NCBI GenBank assembly: GCA_964236735.1
Contig: CAXSFM010000001.1
Span: 186,001-250,000 of the forward strand
Direction of reading: 5' to 3'
From: JAIVJG01 sp964236735
Lineage (GTDB): Bacteria > Acidobacteriota > Blastocatellia > Pyrinomonadales > Pyrinomonadaceae
Length of the DNA: 64,000 nt
Shown here: in pieces, positions 32,888-42,520 of the stretch
Position numbering within the stretch: the first letter of the stretch is position 1
Layout: each line of letters opens with the position of its first letter
Position numbers and translations under genes: made by a program
Notes under the pieces: generated by a model
Databases searched by the model: none
What the model saw: only the letters and a program-made list of their open reading frames with translations
What the model was told of the DNA's origin: nothing

Positions 32888-33484
32888 GGGGTGATTCCTT
32901 TTCATCTGTCAAAATATTTTTGCGGGTCTCGCTATGGACACAGATTCTGTGTTCAAGGTACACAGGCTGCGCCCGGGGATTTGAACGAGTGCGAACTGCT
33001 TTTGGACTGCGTTTCAGCAAAGGCTTACTGCTGGAATGGTGCTCACTTTATACACCCACTGTTTTCGCGTGGCAAGAGTTGTCGGCCAACATCGGTTCAC
33101 GCGGCCTCAACGCGAGGCCTGCGGAATTATGTAGCTCTCATCTAGAGATTCGACCGCATAACTTTGAGTGCGATGCGCGTGACCAACCGCGTGCGCGTCT
33201 TGAAGATTAATTCCGGCGTGTCAGACATTTGAGCCGGACGAAACGACTTACTGAAAACGGCTGCGCGCATTTTAGTAACTTATTGGCTGATAATGGAAGC
33301 CAAAAGATTTAATCGTATTGATAAGAATTGCTGATGTCCCAAAAGGGTCTCTAAATTTAGACCGGCGCGCTATTCATCATGGGGCAAGCTCAAAATTAAG
33401 CGCGTGTGTTTTGTGCTAGACCCCGGCTTATGTTTTGATGACAATTCTCAGCTTTCAGCGAGTGTCCTGGTTCAAGAGCATCTT
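32888..33484. other. Intergenic region with divergent promoters
   Basis: About 600 bases separate the divergent receptor and pabB-pabC genes. No gene is seen. The half nearest the receptor is more balanced in base composition and includes a 15-bp palindrome at 32938-32952. The half nearest pabB is AT-rich around 33270-33360 (e.g. AAGATTTAATCGTATTGATAAG), a likely promoter zone. Confidence 0.4.
32938..32952. promoter_or_regulatory. Palindrome upstream of the receptor gene
   Basis: ACACAGA-T-TCTGTGT is a perfect 7-1-7 inverted repeat lying about 50 bases upstream of the receptor ATG, in the position of an operator. No matching regulator is encoded next to it, so the assignment rests on symmetry and position. 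A match of this size is expected by chance a few times in the window. Confidence 0.3.
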
Positions 33485-35260
33485 ATGAAGAGTGCGCCGA
33501 CACATGTCCGGCTGGTTTACGATTTCCCGGATGAGCGCGATGCGCCCCGCCGTCTCCGCTTTACGCAGCCGGTCGAGATTATTGAGGCACATACTGTCAA
33601 AGAAATAAGACCGGCGCTTCGCGCAATCCAGACGGCTGTGGATTCTGGATTTTACGCCGCCGGTTACGTCAACTACGAAGCCGCACCCGCTTTCGACAGC
33701 GCCCTCGCCGTGCGCGACGACTCGAAAACGCCGCTCCTGTGGTTTGGCATCTTCCGTGAACCATCCATGACGGAAGCGTCTGAACAACGAGGCGAGTACG
33801 CCGTCACGGACTGGACGCCTTCAATAGACCGCCGCGCCTACGAAAGCAATGTTGCGGCAGCGCGTGAAGCCATCTCGCGCGGCGACTCTTACCAGATCAA
33901 CTACACGTTCAGAATGCACGCGCGTTTTCGCGGCGACGCTTACGCCTTTTATCAATCGCTCGCGGCGAGACAGGGAGCGGCCTACTGCGCCTACATTGAC
34001 ACGGGTCGTTTCAAGATACTGTCAGCCTCGCCGGAGCTTTTTTTCCGCACGCGCGGGCGACGCATCGTCACGCGCCCGATGAAAGGAACTGTCCGGCGCG
34101 GGCTGTGGGTCGAAGACGACGAGGCGCTGGCGGCTTGGCTCGCCACGTCGGAGAAGAATCGCGCCGAGAACATTATGATCACCGACCTGCTGCGAAACGA
34201 TGTCGGGCGCATCGCCGAGATTGGCTCGGTCAACGTTCGAGAACTGTGCCGCGTCGAACGCTACCCGACCGTCTTTCAGATGACCTCGACCGTGACGGCG
34301 CGGCTGCGTGCCGGTGTGTCGCTCGAAGATATTTTCGCGGCGCTCTTTCCGTGCGGTTCGGTGACGGGCGCGCCGAAGATCAGCACGACGCGCATCATCG
34401 CCGAACTCGAAGACTCTCCGCGAAACATCTATTGCGGGAGCGTCGGCTTCATCACGCCGCACGGCAGAGAGGCCGTTTTCAACGTCGCCATCCGAACCGT
34501 GCTGATTGACGGCGAGACGGGCGAGGCCGTGTACGGGACGGGCGGCGGTATCACCTGGGACTCGACGCCCGCCGATGAGTATGAGGAAGCTCTGACGAAA
34601 GCGGCATTGCTGCGCGCGGAGACGCCGGAGTTCGAGTTGCTTGAGACGCTCAGGCTCGAACGCGGCGCATATACTCTGCTTGACAGACATCTGCGCCGGC
34701 TCGTTGACTCAGCGCGCCGTTTTGATTTCACAGTCTCGACGGACGCCGCGCGGCAGACGCTTGAACTTCACGCGCGCGAATTTCCAGACGAGACGCGGCG
34801 CGTCCGGCTTCTCGTTTCAAAGAACGGCACAATGCGCGTCGAAAGCTCTCCGCTGGATGAATTGACTTCTGAGCCGCAGCCCGTCGGGCTGGCCGTCGCT
34901 CCTGTCTCACGCCACGACCTGTTTTTTTATCATAAGACGACGCGGCGCGAGATTTACGAACAGCGACGCGCGGACGACGCGACGGTCTTCGACGTTTTGC
35001 TGTGGAACGAGGACGGAGAAATCACGGAATTCACCAACGGCAACCTCGTCGCGGAGCTTGAAGGCGAATTGCTGACACCGTCGCGCGCCTGCGGACTGCT
35101 GGCCGGGACGTTGCGCGCCGAGTTGATTGAAAGCGGCGTCATACGCGAGTTCGTCATCACGCGAACGCAACTCGCTCGCTGCTCACGCCTGTGGCTCATC
35201 AACAGCGTCAGAGGTTGGGTTCCCGTCTCTCTGCGAGATGTTAAAGACGCTGACGCTTAA
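33485..35260 (+). CDS. pabB: Aminodeoxychorismate synthase/lyase fusion (PabB-PabC)
   Basis: Makes p-aminobenzoate for folate from chorismate. The N-terminal part (to about residue 385) is the chorismate-binding PabB domain with SRGDSYQINYTFR, TRPMKGTVRRG, ENIMITDLLRNDVGRIA, PCGSVTGAPK and TGGGITWDS. The C-terminal part (about 390-590) is a class IV aminotransferase-type lyase with the PLP lysine in FFYHKTTRR and GEITEFTNGNLV near the end. No glutamine amidotransferase (PabA) gene is adjacent. The ATG at 33485 starts the conserved region; the frame from 33404 is unlikely. The stop overlaps that of the convergent nuclease gene. Confidence 0.92.
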   Translation: MKSAPTHVRLVYDFPDERDAPRRLRFTQPVEIIEAHTVKEIRPALRAIQTAVDSGFYAAGYVNYEAAPAFDSALAVRDDSKTPLLWFGIFREPSMTEASEQRGEYAVTDWTPSIDRRAYESNVAAAREAISRGDSYQINYTFRMHARFRGDAYAFYQSLAARQGAAYCAYIDTGRFKILSASPELFFRTRGRRIVTRPMKGTVRRGLWVEDDEALAAWLATSEKNRAENIMITDLLRNDVGRIAEIGSVNVRELCRVERYPTVFQMTSTVTARLRAGVSLEDIFAALFPCGSVTGAPKISTTRIIAELEDSPRNIYCGSVGFITPHGREAVFNVAIRTVLIDGETGEAVYGTGGGITWDSTPADEYEEALTKAALLRAETPEFELLETLRLERGAYTLLDRHLRRLVDSARRFDFTVSTDAARQTLELHAREFPDETRRVRLLVSKNGTMRVESSPLDELTSEPQPVGLAVAPVSRHDLFFYHKTTRREIYEQRRADDATVFDVLLWNEDGEITEFTNGNLVAELEGELLTPSRACGLLAGTLRAELIESGVIREFVITRTQLARCSRLWLINSVRGWVPVSLRDVKDADA

Positions 35261-36228
35261 GGTAGTTTCTTTGGCTCATCTTTCACCGGCGGCTTCGGTT
35301 TCAACACGAACAATTCGTTGAGCACAGCGGCGAGACGATAGCCTGCCAGCGCAAGGCGTCGGCTGGAAATCTTTTGCGCCTGCTCTGTGTAGCTCTGCGT
35401 CGGCGCATCGTTTTCTTTGATTCCGGTATAGACGAATTGACGAGCCAGCGTGTTGCTCTCCACGATCCAAGTGTGCGGGTCTAAATCCTTGAGTTCTGTA
35501 AAAGACTCAGCCGGGTTTGCCTTCATCACTTCATCCGCCAGTTGACGGATGAGCGCCTGCCCTGCCGCATCGAGCGGACGATGCGGACTCGTGTAGCCGA
35601 ACAGCCCGCCGGCGGCGTCCCAGAAGGCGTGCAGATTTTTGATGTGCGCGTCGGGCGGCATCTTGATGGGAAACGCATTGCCGCCATTATCGCCGTCGGG
35701 CTGCGCGGCGGTGTAGCGTGTCGTCGCGTGAAGCGGTTGATGCACGTCGCCAATCAGGTGATACAGGAAACCGAGCACTTCAGCATCGCGTCGCTCGCTG
35801 CCCGTCCCCTTCCTCAGCGTGCTGATGCCCCAGTTGATGCGCGCGAGAATATTTTCAGGCTCCGGCCCCACATCCGCGCGCACCGGCACACCGTCGAAGA
35901 TAGGATTGAAGTTGATGTAGTGCCAAGGGGCATAAGAATCGTTGAGCGAGTCGCCGCGAAAGTCGTCCATCCACACGGCGATGGTGATGGGATCGTAAGT
36001 CTTCTCGCACGTCTCCGCCGTGTAGTAACCGGCGCAGAGATGTATGTACGGCAATTTACCCTGCGGCGTGATGAGCAACTTATCAACGCGCGCCTTCGCT
36101 TCCGGCGTCAGACGCAGGTACGCGATCTGCGCGACGACCATGTGGCCGTTATCGTGCCAACCAAGCGCGCTCGTCTGCGTCGCCAGCAGCAATGCGATGA
36201 CTGCAAAAATTCTCCAACACTTCAACAT
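35257..36228 (-). CDS. S1/P1-type secreted zinc nuclease
   Basis: Secreted single-strand nuclease and nucleotidase of the trinuclear-zinc S1/P1 family. AAGGAG precedes the ATG with good spacing. The signal peptide ends so that the mature chain begins WHDNGH, and in this family the N-terminal Trp is itself a zinc ligand. Further ligand motifs are WMDDFRGDS, HLIGDVHQPLHATTRY, GDNGGNAF and NLHAFWDAAGG. It follows the AmiE-NamZ fusion gene by 45 bases on the same strand, so it may be the last gene of the murein salvage operon. That would join cell-wall and nucleic-acid scavenging. Confidence 0.92.
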   Translation of the reverse strand: MLKCWRIFAVIALLLATQTSALGWHDNGHMVVAQIAYLRLTPEAKARVDKLLITPQGKLPYIHLCAGYYTAETCEKTYDPITIAVWMDDFRGDSLNDSYAPWHYINFNPIFDGVPVRADVGPEPENILARINWGISTLRKGTGSERRDAEVLGFLYHLIGDVHQPLHATTRYTAAQPDGDNGGNAFPIKMPPDAHIKNLHAFWDAAGGLFGYTSPHRPLDAAGQALIRQLADEVMKANPAESFTELKDLDPHTWIVESNTLARQFVYTGIKENDAPTQSYTEQAQKISSRRLALAGYRLAAVLNELFVLKPKPPVKDEPKKLP

Positions 36229-36273
36229 GAAAACGTCTCCTTCAATATCATTACCCGAATTTTCTATTTCACT

Positions 36274-38835
36274 TCAGCGATACAACAATGCACGCTCTCT
36301 CTCTCGCCTGAATTCTTCGAGTCCCGCCTGCCACGAGCGCACAAGCTCGTCCGTCGTTTCCCCGCGCTTGATGCGCGCCAGCGTGTCCGCGTTAGCGAGC
36401 AGTCGAATGTAATCGTCAACTTTCCATTCCGTCGTGTACAGACGCCTAAGCGTGACGGCGATCTCGACGCCCACCGGCACGGGATGAAAACGCGCGCGGT
36501 CTGTCACGACGATGTTGACGCCGCCGCACTCTTCGCCTTTGAAGACAGATGCGTTCGGCGTGAAGCGCACGGGCACGAAACGCACGCCCGCGATGCTGCG
36601 TCTATTCAAGTCTGCGGCGAGACGCTGCCCGTCGAGCCACGGCGCGCCGATTAACTCGAACGGCGTATCGGTTCCGCGACCGACAGAAAGATTCGTCGTC
36701 TCCAACAATCCCACGCCGGGATATAGCGTCGCCTCCGTCAAACTCCGCATGTTCGGCGAAGGATTGACCCACGCAAGACCTGTCCCGTCGAACCACATCG
36801 CGCGCCGCCAGTTTTCCATCTTCACGACGCGCAAATCGCAACCAATCTTGCGGCTCTCGTTGTACAGGCGCGCGAGTTCGCCGATGGTCATGCCGTGTCT
36901 GACCGGCATCGTGTGATACGCGATAAACGAGAGCTTGTCTGCGTCCGCGACCGGCCCTTCCACGTCCATCCCGCCTATCGGGTTCGGCCTATCAAGCACG
37001 AAGAACGGCAGCTTCAATTTCGCGGCCTCTTCCATCGCGTAGCCGAGCGTCGAGATGTAAGTGTAGAAACGCGCGCCGACATCCTGTATGTCATAGACGA
37101 GCGCGTCGAGATTCTTCAACTGCTCCGGCGTCGGGCGACGCGACGCACCGTAGAGAGAGTAAACCAGCAGCCCCGTCTTTTCATCAACCGTGTCCGAGAC
37201 TTTCTCATCCGCCACGCCGCGTATGCCATGCTCCGGCGAAAAAAGCGCGGCGAGTTTGACGTTCGGTGCATCGCGCAACACGTCTATCGTCTGATGCCCG
37301 CGCCGGTCGCGCCCCGTGTGATTCGTGATGAGTCCGACGCGCAAATTTTGCAACTCCTTGAACCCGTCGCGCTCCAACACATCAATGCCCGTCAAGACTT
37401 CCGCGCTCGCAGGCGTCAACGCGCCGCTCGCCTCCGACTCTCGCGCCTCGTTCGTGGATGACGCAAAGCGCGACGTGCCCGTCAACATCTCGCGCATGTA
37501 ATTCTGATTTTCGACACGCGCGCCTGTCATGCTCGACGTATCGGTGATTGATGACGCGACGATGGAAGCGACGCGCGCTCGCACGCTCGACACGTCGCCC
37601 TTGCCGTCCGGGTGGACTCGATTGCTCAAAAAAATGACGAACGTCTCGCTCGCCGGATCGAGCCACAGCGACGTGCCCGTAAAGCCTGTGTGCCCGAAAG
37701 AGCCGATGGGAAACAGGTCGCCGCGATTCGATGAAAAGCTCGTGTTGATGTCCCAACCGAGTCCGCGCGCGCCGCCGTCATCCGTCACCTGACGCGGGCG
37801 TGTCATCTCCGCGATGGTCAGAGGGCTAAGTATGCGCGCGCCGCCGTACTCGCCGCCGTTAAGAAGCATCTGGCAAAAAACAGCGAGGTCGTCAACGGTC
37901 GAAAATAGCCCGGCGTGCCCCGCGACTCCGCCCATGCGATTCGATGTCGGGTCGTGGACTTCACCGCGCAGCATGTGCTCGCCGGACGCGCTCGTCTCGC
38001 CCGCTCCGCCGAGATAACTCTTCATCCCGCGCACGCTCTCCGTCGGCGCGACGCGCGAAAGAAGCTCCGCGCGCGGGCGAAAGCCTGTGTCTCGCATCTG
38101 TAGAGGCTCGAAAATATTACGGCGCGCGAACTCGTCGAGCATCTGCCCGGACACGCGATGAACGACTTCGCCGAGCGTGATGAAATTGATGTCGCTATAA
38201 ACGAAACGTGCGCCCGGCGCATTTCGTAGAGGCTCGACGTAGAGATGTTTCAGCATCTCGTCGTAGCTCGACCAAGACTCGCGCAGATCGAAATCCGGCG
38301 CGTAGCCCGAACGATGCGTCAGCAAATGTTCGATGGTGATTTTGTCGCGCCCCTCTCCTTTGAGTTCCGGGATGTAGCGCGAGACGGAATCGCTCAGACG
38401 AACTTGCCCGCGCTCGACGAGCATCATCACGCACGTCGTCGTCGCCACGACTTTCGTCAAACTCGCGAGATCGTAAATCGTATCCGGCGTCAATTCTTCA
38501 CGTTGCGGCACAAGAGCGCGCGCGCCGTAGGCTTTGCGCCACACAACTTTCCCGCGCCGCGCGACGAGCACAACCGCGCCCGGCGTCTCTTTGCGCGCGA
38601 TGGAATCGGCGACCGCGCGGTCAATGAATGCCAGTCGCTCCGCAGACATCCCGACGGTCACGGGCGCGACGACGGGCAGAGTCGCCATCGCACTCTGCGC
38701 GCAGAGCAGCGCGATTAGAAGAGCGACGAGAATGATGCGACATGACGATAACGAGTGATGAAAAAACGATAAGGAATGATGGAAGATGGCGCTCATCTGT
38801 GGCGACGGGCGATGCTGCGTGCCTGTTAATTTCAT
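36274..38835 (-). CDS. Serine hydrolase (AmiE-like) fused to NamZ (DUF1343)
   Basis: Probable two-domain murein-sugar hydrolase of 853 residues. After an N-terminal hydrophobic segment (about 33-50) comes a class C beta-lactamase-like domain (about 60-440) with the nucleophile in S125-L-T-K128, the YSD motif near 206 and HTGFTG. Residues about 455-853 are DUF1343/NamZ, an exo-acting N-acetylmuramidase (VGLITNHTGRDRRG, LFSPEHGIRGVADEKV, YDIQDVGARFYTY, VLDRPNPIGG). In Bacillus, AmiE and NamZ are separate neighbours. The ATG overlaps the nagZ stop by 4 bp; an ATG at 38796 is also possible. The N-terminal FHHSLS duplication comes from a heptamer repeat. Confidence 0.92.
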   Translation of the reverse strand: MKLTGTQHRPSPQMSAIFHHSLSFFHHSLSSCRIILVALLIALLCAQSAMATLPVVAPVTVGMSAERLAFIDRAVADSIARKETPGAVVLVARRGKVVWRKAYGARALVPQREELTPDTIYDLASLTKVVATTTCVMMLVERGQVRLSDSVSRYIPELKGEGRDKITIEHLLTHRSGYAPDFDLRESWSSYDEMLKHLYVEPLRNAPGARFVYSDINFITLGEVVHRVSGQMLDEFARRNIFEPLQMRDTGFRPRAELLSRVAPTESVRGMKSYLGGAGETSASGEHMLRGEVHDPTSNRMGGVAGHAGLFSTVDDLAVFCQMLLNGGEYGGARILSPLTIAEMTRPRQVTDDGGARGLGWDINTSFSSNRGDLFPIGSFGHTGFTGTSLWLDPASETFVIFLSNRVHPDGKGDVSSVRARVASIVASSITDTSSMTGARVENQNYMREMLTGTSRFASSTNEARESEASGALTPASAEVLTGIDVLERDGFKELQNLRVGLITNHTGRDRRGHQTIDVLRDAPNVKLAALFSPEHGIRGVADEKVSDTVDEKTGLLVYSLYGASRRPTPEQLKNLDALVYDIQDVGARFYTYISTLGYAMEEAAKLKLPFFVLDRPNPIGGMDVEGPVADADKLSFIAYHTMPVRHGMTIGELARLYNESRKIGCDLRVVKMENWRRAMWFDGTGLAWVNPSPNMRSLTEATLYPGVGLLETTNLSVGRGTDTPFELIGAPWLDGQRLAADLNRRSIAGVRFVPVRFTPNASVFKGEECGGVNIVVTDRARFHPVPVGVEIAVTLRRLYTTEWKVDDYIRLLANADTLARIKRGETTDELVRSWQAGLEEFRRERERALLYR
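38746..38787. repeat. Translated heptamer repeat H in the fusion gene
   Basis: Two 21-bp units (38746-38766 and 38767-38787), each three 7-bp blocks of the CGATAAC/GAGTGAT/GAAAAAA kind, lie in tandem. They encode the duplicated FHHSLSF/FHHSLSS peptide in the leader of the AmiE-NamZ protein. The composition matches the heptamers of the intergenic elements. Confidence 0.7.
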
Positions 38836-40826
38836 TTGCCTTGTGCCGCCGTTGCGTGTGGAGTTGTCGCAGACGCTTTCAACTGGATGCCCGTGCCGCG
38901 CGCGTACAAACCCGGTAGAGAGATCGGGAGTTTGCCCATCACATCAATTTGTCCGAGCAGCGCGCGGGCAGTGGCGCGTTGCAAACTCGGCATGTCGCCG
39001 TAGGCCACGACGTAAGTTTGCAGCGCGGGAAAATTCAGCAGCAAATATGGATTGCCAAAGCTGATGCCGACGATAGGGATTTTTCGTTTGAGCAATTCAT
39101 TGAGCGCGCGCGCGCCCTGTGCGGGTAAGTCCACGCTGTTGGCTGCGCCGCTTCGCACGCGCCCGTACAAAGAAGCAATGACGACATCCGCCTTCGCCGC
39201 GCGTGTGAGTGCGTTGCTGACTTCTTCATCGGTCGAGCGCGCGTCGAGCACCACGGTGTCCATGCGTCGCCCGCCGCGCGCCATCGCGTTCGTGAAAGAA
39301 TTGGCGATGAAGAAACGGTCTTCCCCGTTCGTGATGGCGAGATTGAAGACGCGCGCGCCGGGACGCAAGCCTGTCGCGCCGCCTTCGTTTTGTAAAAGTC
39401 TCGCGTCGTCGCGCACGAGCGTGACGGCGTGTTCCGCGATTTCGTCCGCGAGTTTCAACGCGCCCGCGCTCGACACGCGCCGGTCAATTTCGTCGAGCGG
39501 CGCGATACGGTCTTTGACCAATCCCAGATCGTACTTCGCCGCGAGCAGTCGTCGCGCGGATTCTTCGATGCGCTTCTCCGTCAGGCGACCGCTTTTGACG
39601 GCCTCGCGCACGCCGCGCATGACGAGGTCCGGGTCGCCGGGTTTCAAGAGCATGTCTGCGCCCGCGAGCAGAGCGCGCACCGCCGCCTCATCCTGCTTGA
39701 AGTAAATCGTCAGTCCGCTCATGTCGAGCGCGTCGGTGACGACGATGCCGTCAAAGCCCACGTCTCGACGCAGCAAGCCGTTGAGCACGATGGGTGAGAG
39801 CGTGCCGGGCAGCACCGCGTCTTCGCTCAACACGCCCGCGTCGCCATCTTCCATATAGACGGGACGCAGCACCTGCTCGCGCGGCAGAGGTTTGACCGTC
39901 GTCGGGTCAATCTCCGGCAGGCCGATGTGCGCGGACATGACCGCCCCGATGCCTGCATTGACAACAGCGCGAAACGGCACGAGTTCGACTTGTTCGAGCC
40001 GCGCGCGTTTGACTTTGATGATGGGCAGACCGCGATGCGAGTCGGTCGCCGTGTCTCCGTGGCCGGGAAAATGTTTGGCGGTGGCGATGACGCCTCCCGC
40101 TTGCGCGCCCTCGACAAAAGCGGCGGCGAACTTCGCGACCGACGCGGGGTCTTCGCCATACGAGCGCACGTTGATGACGGGATTGGCGGCGTTGTTATTC
40201 ACGTCCACGACGGGCGCGAAAATTTGCTGCACGCCGAGCGCGCGAGCCTCACGCGCCGTCACCTCGCCCTGCCGACGCGCGTAGTCTGGATTGCCGGTCG
40301 CGCCGACGGCCATGTTCCAAGGAAAGTTAATCGTGTCGTCGAAGCGCATCCCCACGCCCGCTTCGAGGTCGGACGAGATGAGCAGAGGAAGGCGCGCGCG
40401 CTCCTGCATCCGGTTCATCAAATGCGCGGACTCATAGACGGCGCCGCGAAACAGGATGATGCCGCCGACGTGATTGTCTTCAACCTGATGCAGGAGCGCG
40501 CGAAACTCTTCGCTGTCCTGACTCATAAATTTCGCGTTGACGCCGATGCAGATGAGCTGCCCGATCTTCTCGTCAAGCGACATTTTTTTGAGTTGCTCGT
40601 CCGCCCATTTCACGGCGTCGCGCGTCGGCTGGCGCTGATAAGGTTTAATCGCCGCGCTGCTGTCATGCACCGCCTGCGCGTGATGAGAAGCTGACGAACT
40701 TTGTGTTGTTGCTGTATTCGTCAATGCCGCCCGCGCGCGAAACGTATTCGCGGGACTGACGAGCATGGCCGCCAGCGTGGCGAAGGCAATCGTCAGTCGC
40801 GATTTAATCAGAACTCTTTTCATCAT
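38832..40826 (-). CDS. nagZ: Beta-N-acetylhexosaminidase (NagZ-like, GH3)
   Basis: Releases terminal GlcNAc from muropeptides or murein fragments. The ATG at 40826 follows AAAGAGA and opens a signal peptide (LIKSRLTIAFATLAAMLVSP), so the enzyme acts in the periplasm, unlike cytoplasmic NagZ of E. coli. The GH3 N-domain has LLISSDLEAGVGMRF, YGEDP, and KHFPGHGDTATDSH, the NagZ loop with catalytic His/Asp. AVMSAHIGLPEIDP and VVTDALDMSG contain the nucleophile Asp. A C-terminal GH3_C-like domain follows. A TTG at 40871 would extend the frame. In NamZ-type pathways NagZ acts before NamZ; here NamZ is the next gene. Confidence 0.92.
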   Translation of the reverse strand: MMKRVLIKSRLTIAFATLAAMLVSPANTFRARAALTNTATTQSSSASHHAQAVHDSSAAIKPYQRQPTRDAVKWADEQLKKMSLDEKIGQLICIGVNAKFMSQDSEEFRALLHQVEDNHVGGIILFRGAVYESAHLMNRMQERARLPLLISSDLEAGVGMRFDDTINFPWNMAVGATGNPDYARRQGEVTAREARALGVQQIFAPVVDVNNNAANPVINVRSYGEDPASVAKFAAAFVEGAQAGGVIATAKHFPGHGDTATDSHRGLPIIKVKRARLEQVELVPFRAVVNAGIGAVMSAHIGLPEIDPTTVKPLPREQVLRPVYMEDGDAGVLSEDAVLPGTLSPIVLNGLLRRDVGFDGIVVTDALDMSGLTIYFKQDEAAVRALLAGADMLLKPGDPDLVMRGVREAVKSGRLTEKRIEESARRLLAAKYDLGLVKDRIAPLDEIDRRVSSAGALKLADEIAEHAVTLVRDDARLLQNEGGATGLRPGARVFNLAITNGEDRFFIANSFTNAMARGGRRMDTVVLDARSTDEEVSNALTRAAKADVVIASLYGRVRSGAANSVDLPAQGARALNELLKRKIPIVGISFGNPYLLLNFPALQTYVVAYGDMPSLQRATARALLGQIDVMGKLPISLPGLYARGTGIQLKASATTPHATAAQGK

Positions 40827-40867
40827 TTCTCTTTTCGATAACTCGCTTTTTGATAAACGGCGCGCGC

Positions 40868-42397
40868 TCAATTTTCTGCGGCGGCCTTCGTTAGATCGAG
40901 CGGGTCAAATAACAAACTCACCGCGTAACCGACGATGAAGCAGATCGAAGTTCCCAGCAGCACGAACCACGTCCACGCGAGCGCGGAAAAATACCAGACG
41001 CACAACATGCTGACGAGCGAGACGGACATTCCCGCGATCACGCCGCGCTGATTCGCGCGCTTCGTCAACACGCCGAGCAAAAACGCGCCGAGCATCGGGC
41101 CATAGACGAGCGAGGCGATGGTCAGCCCGGCGATGAGGACGGAGTTGATGCCCCTCGACATGATCGCGATGAGAATCAGGACGACGCCCCATCCCGCCGT
41201 GAACAGGCGCGACAATTTTAACAGTCGCTCGTCGCTCGCCTGCGGATTGATGAGCGGCTTGTAGAAATCAAGGACGGTCGTGGACGCGAGCGAATTGAGA
41301 GAGCCGCTCAAGTTCGACATCGCCGCCGCGAAGATCGCCGCGATGACGAGTCCGGCGATGCCGCGCGGCAGATGATGGACGATGAAATATGGAAATATTT
41401 GATCGTTGCTCGTGAGCTTTTCCGTCAACGGTTGCGCCTTGTAATAAGCGTACAGCATGACGCCGATGGTCAGGAAAAGCACGAACTGAAAAAGCACGAC
41501 GAAGCCGCTCAAGACGAGCGCCTTCTGGCTCTCGCGTTTGTTGCGGCACGCCAGCAAGCGCTGGACGAGCAGTTGATCCGTCCCGTGCGACGCCATCGTC
41601 AAAAACGTCCCGCCGAGCAGCCCCGCCCAAAATGTAAACGGCACGGTGAAGTCCCATTTGAATGAAAATACTTGAAACTTGCTTGCCACCGCGCCGGCTG
41701 TGTTGGTCGCCGCCTGCCCTTCGGCGACAATCGCGTCCCACCCGCCGGGCACGAGATGCAGCAATTCATAGGCGGCGAGGAGCGAGCCGAAAACATAAAT
41801 GACGAGTTGAATCAAGTCCGTCCAGATGACCGCCGCGATGCCGCCCTCGAACGTGTAGATGAGCGTCAGCAAGCCGACGATGATGATTGACCACAGCCAA
41901 AGGTACGGAAGCTGCGGCAGGCTGAGACTCAAGACCGTGCTCAGGACGAGCGAGGCGGCCAGCACGCGCACGCCCTCCGCCAGCGCGCGCATGATGAGAA
42001 AGAGCGACGCCGCGAAGTTTTTCGTGCCCACGCCGAAACGCTTCGTCAGCAACTCGTAGGCCGTCAGCAACTCGCCGCGAAAGTAAGATGGAATGAACAG
42101 CAGGCTGATGATGAAGCGCGCGACAACGTAGCCGAAGACCACTTGCAGGTACGTGAAATTGCCTCCCTGCTCCGGTCGCGCGTAAGCGGCGTAAGCGATG
42201 GCGGGCACGCCGATGAGCGTCAGCGTGCTCGTCTCCGTCGCCACGATGGAGAGGCTGATGACAATCCACGAAGTATCTTTGTCGCCGAGAAAATAATCTT
42301 TGACAGTGCGTTGGCCGCGCCTGAAGAGCGTGCCGAAAATCGTGATGCCGATGAGGTAGAAAAAGATGACGGCATAATCAATTGTTGAAAAACCCAT
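40868..42397 (-). CDS. Sodium:solute symporter (SSS family), candidate murein-sugar importer
   Basis: Inner-membrane sodium-coupled transporter of 509 residues with about 13 hydrophobic segments. Family features include IDYAVIFFYLIGITIFGTLF, the DYFLGDKDTSWIVISLSIVATETSTLTLIGVPAIAY start, and VIAAIFAAAMSNLSGSLNSLAS in the sodium-site region. AGGAA lies upstream of the ATG. The substrate is not readable from the sequence. Its place between murQ and nagZ, with a sugar kinase upstream, points to import of MurNAc or a GlcNAc/MurNAc product, as for MurT with MurK and MurQ in Tannerella. That role is inference. Confidence 0.88.
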   Translation of the reverse strand: MGFSTIDYAVIFFYLIGITIFGTLFRRGQRTVKDYFLGDKDTSWIVISLSIVATETSTLTLIGVPAIAYAAYARPEQGGNFTYLQVVFGYVVARFIISLLFIPSYFRGELLTAYELLTKRFGVGTKNFAASLFLIMRALAEGVRVLAASLVLSTVLSLSLPQLPYLWLWSIIIVGLLTLIYTFEGGIAAVIWTDLIQLVIYVFGSLLAAYELLHLVPGGWDAIVAEGQAATNTAGAVASKFQVFSFKWDFTVPFTFWAGLLGGTFLTMASHGTDQLLVQRLLACRNKRESQKALVLSGFVVLFQFVLFLTIGVMLYAYYKAQPLTEKLTSNDQIFPYFIVHHLPRGIAGLVIAAIFAAAMSNLSGSLNSLASTTVLDFYKPLINPQASDERLLKLSRLFTAGWGVVLILIAIMSRGINSVLIAGLTIASLVYGPMLGAFLLGVLTKRANQRGVIAGMSVSLVSMLCVWYFSALAWTWFVLLGTSICFIVGYAVSLLFDPLDLTKAAAEN

Positions 42398-42520
42398 GCG
42401 TGGAGTTCCTCTAAGTCCCGATGATTCCGTCTTGTCCGTGATTAAGGCGCGATGACTGACCTTGCGTCGGAGATGTTAACTACTGTACGCGCGCATGACA
42501 AACGATTCGCGTTCTTCGAG

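Noticed and set aside
35542..36654. 370-residue open frame on the plus strand
   Set aside because: Antisense to the S1/P1 nuclease and the end of the AmiE-NamZ gene; no motif.
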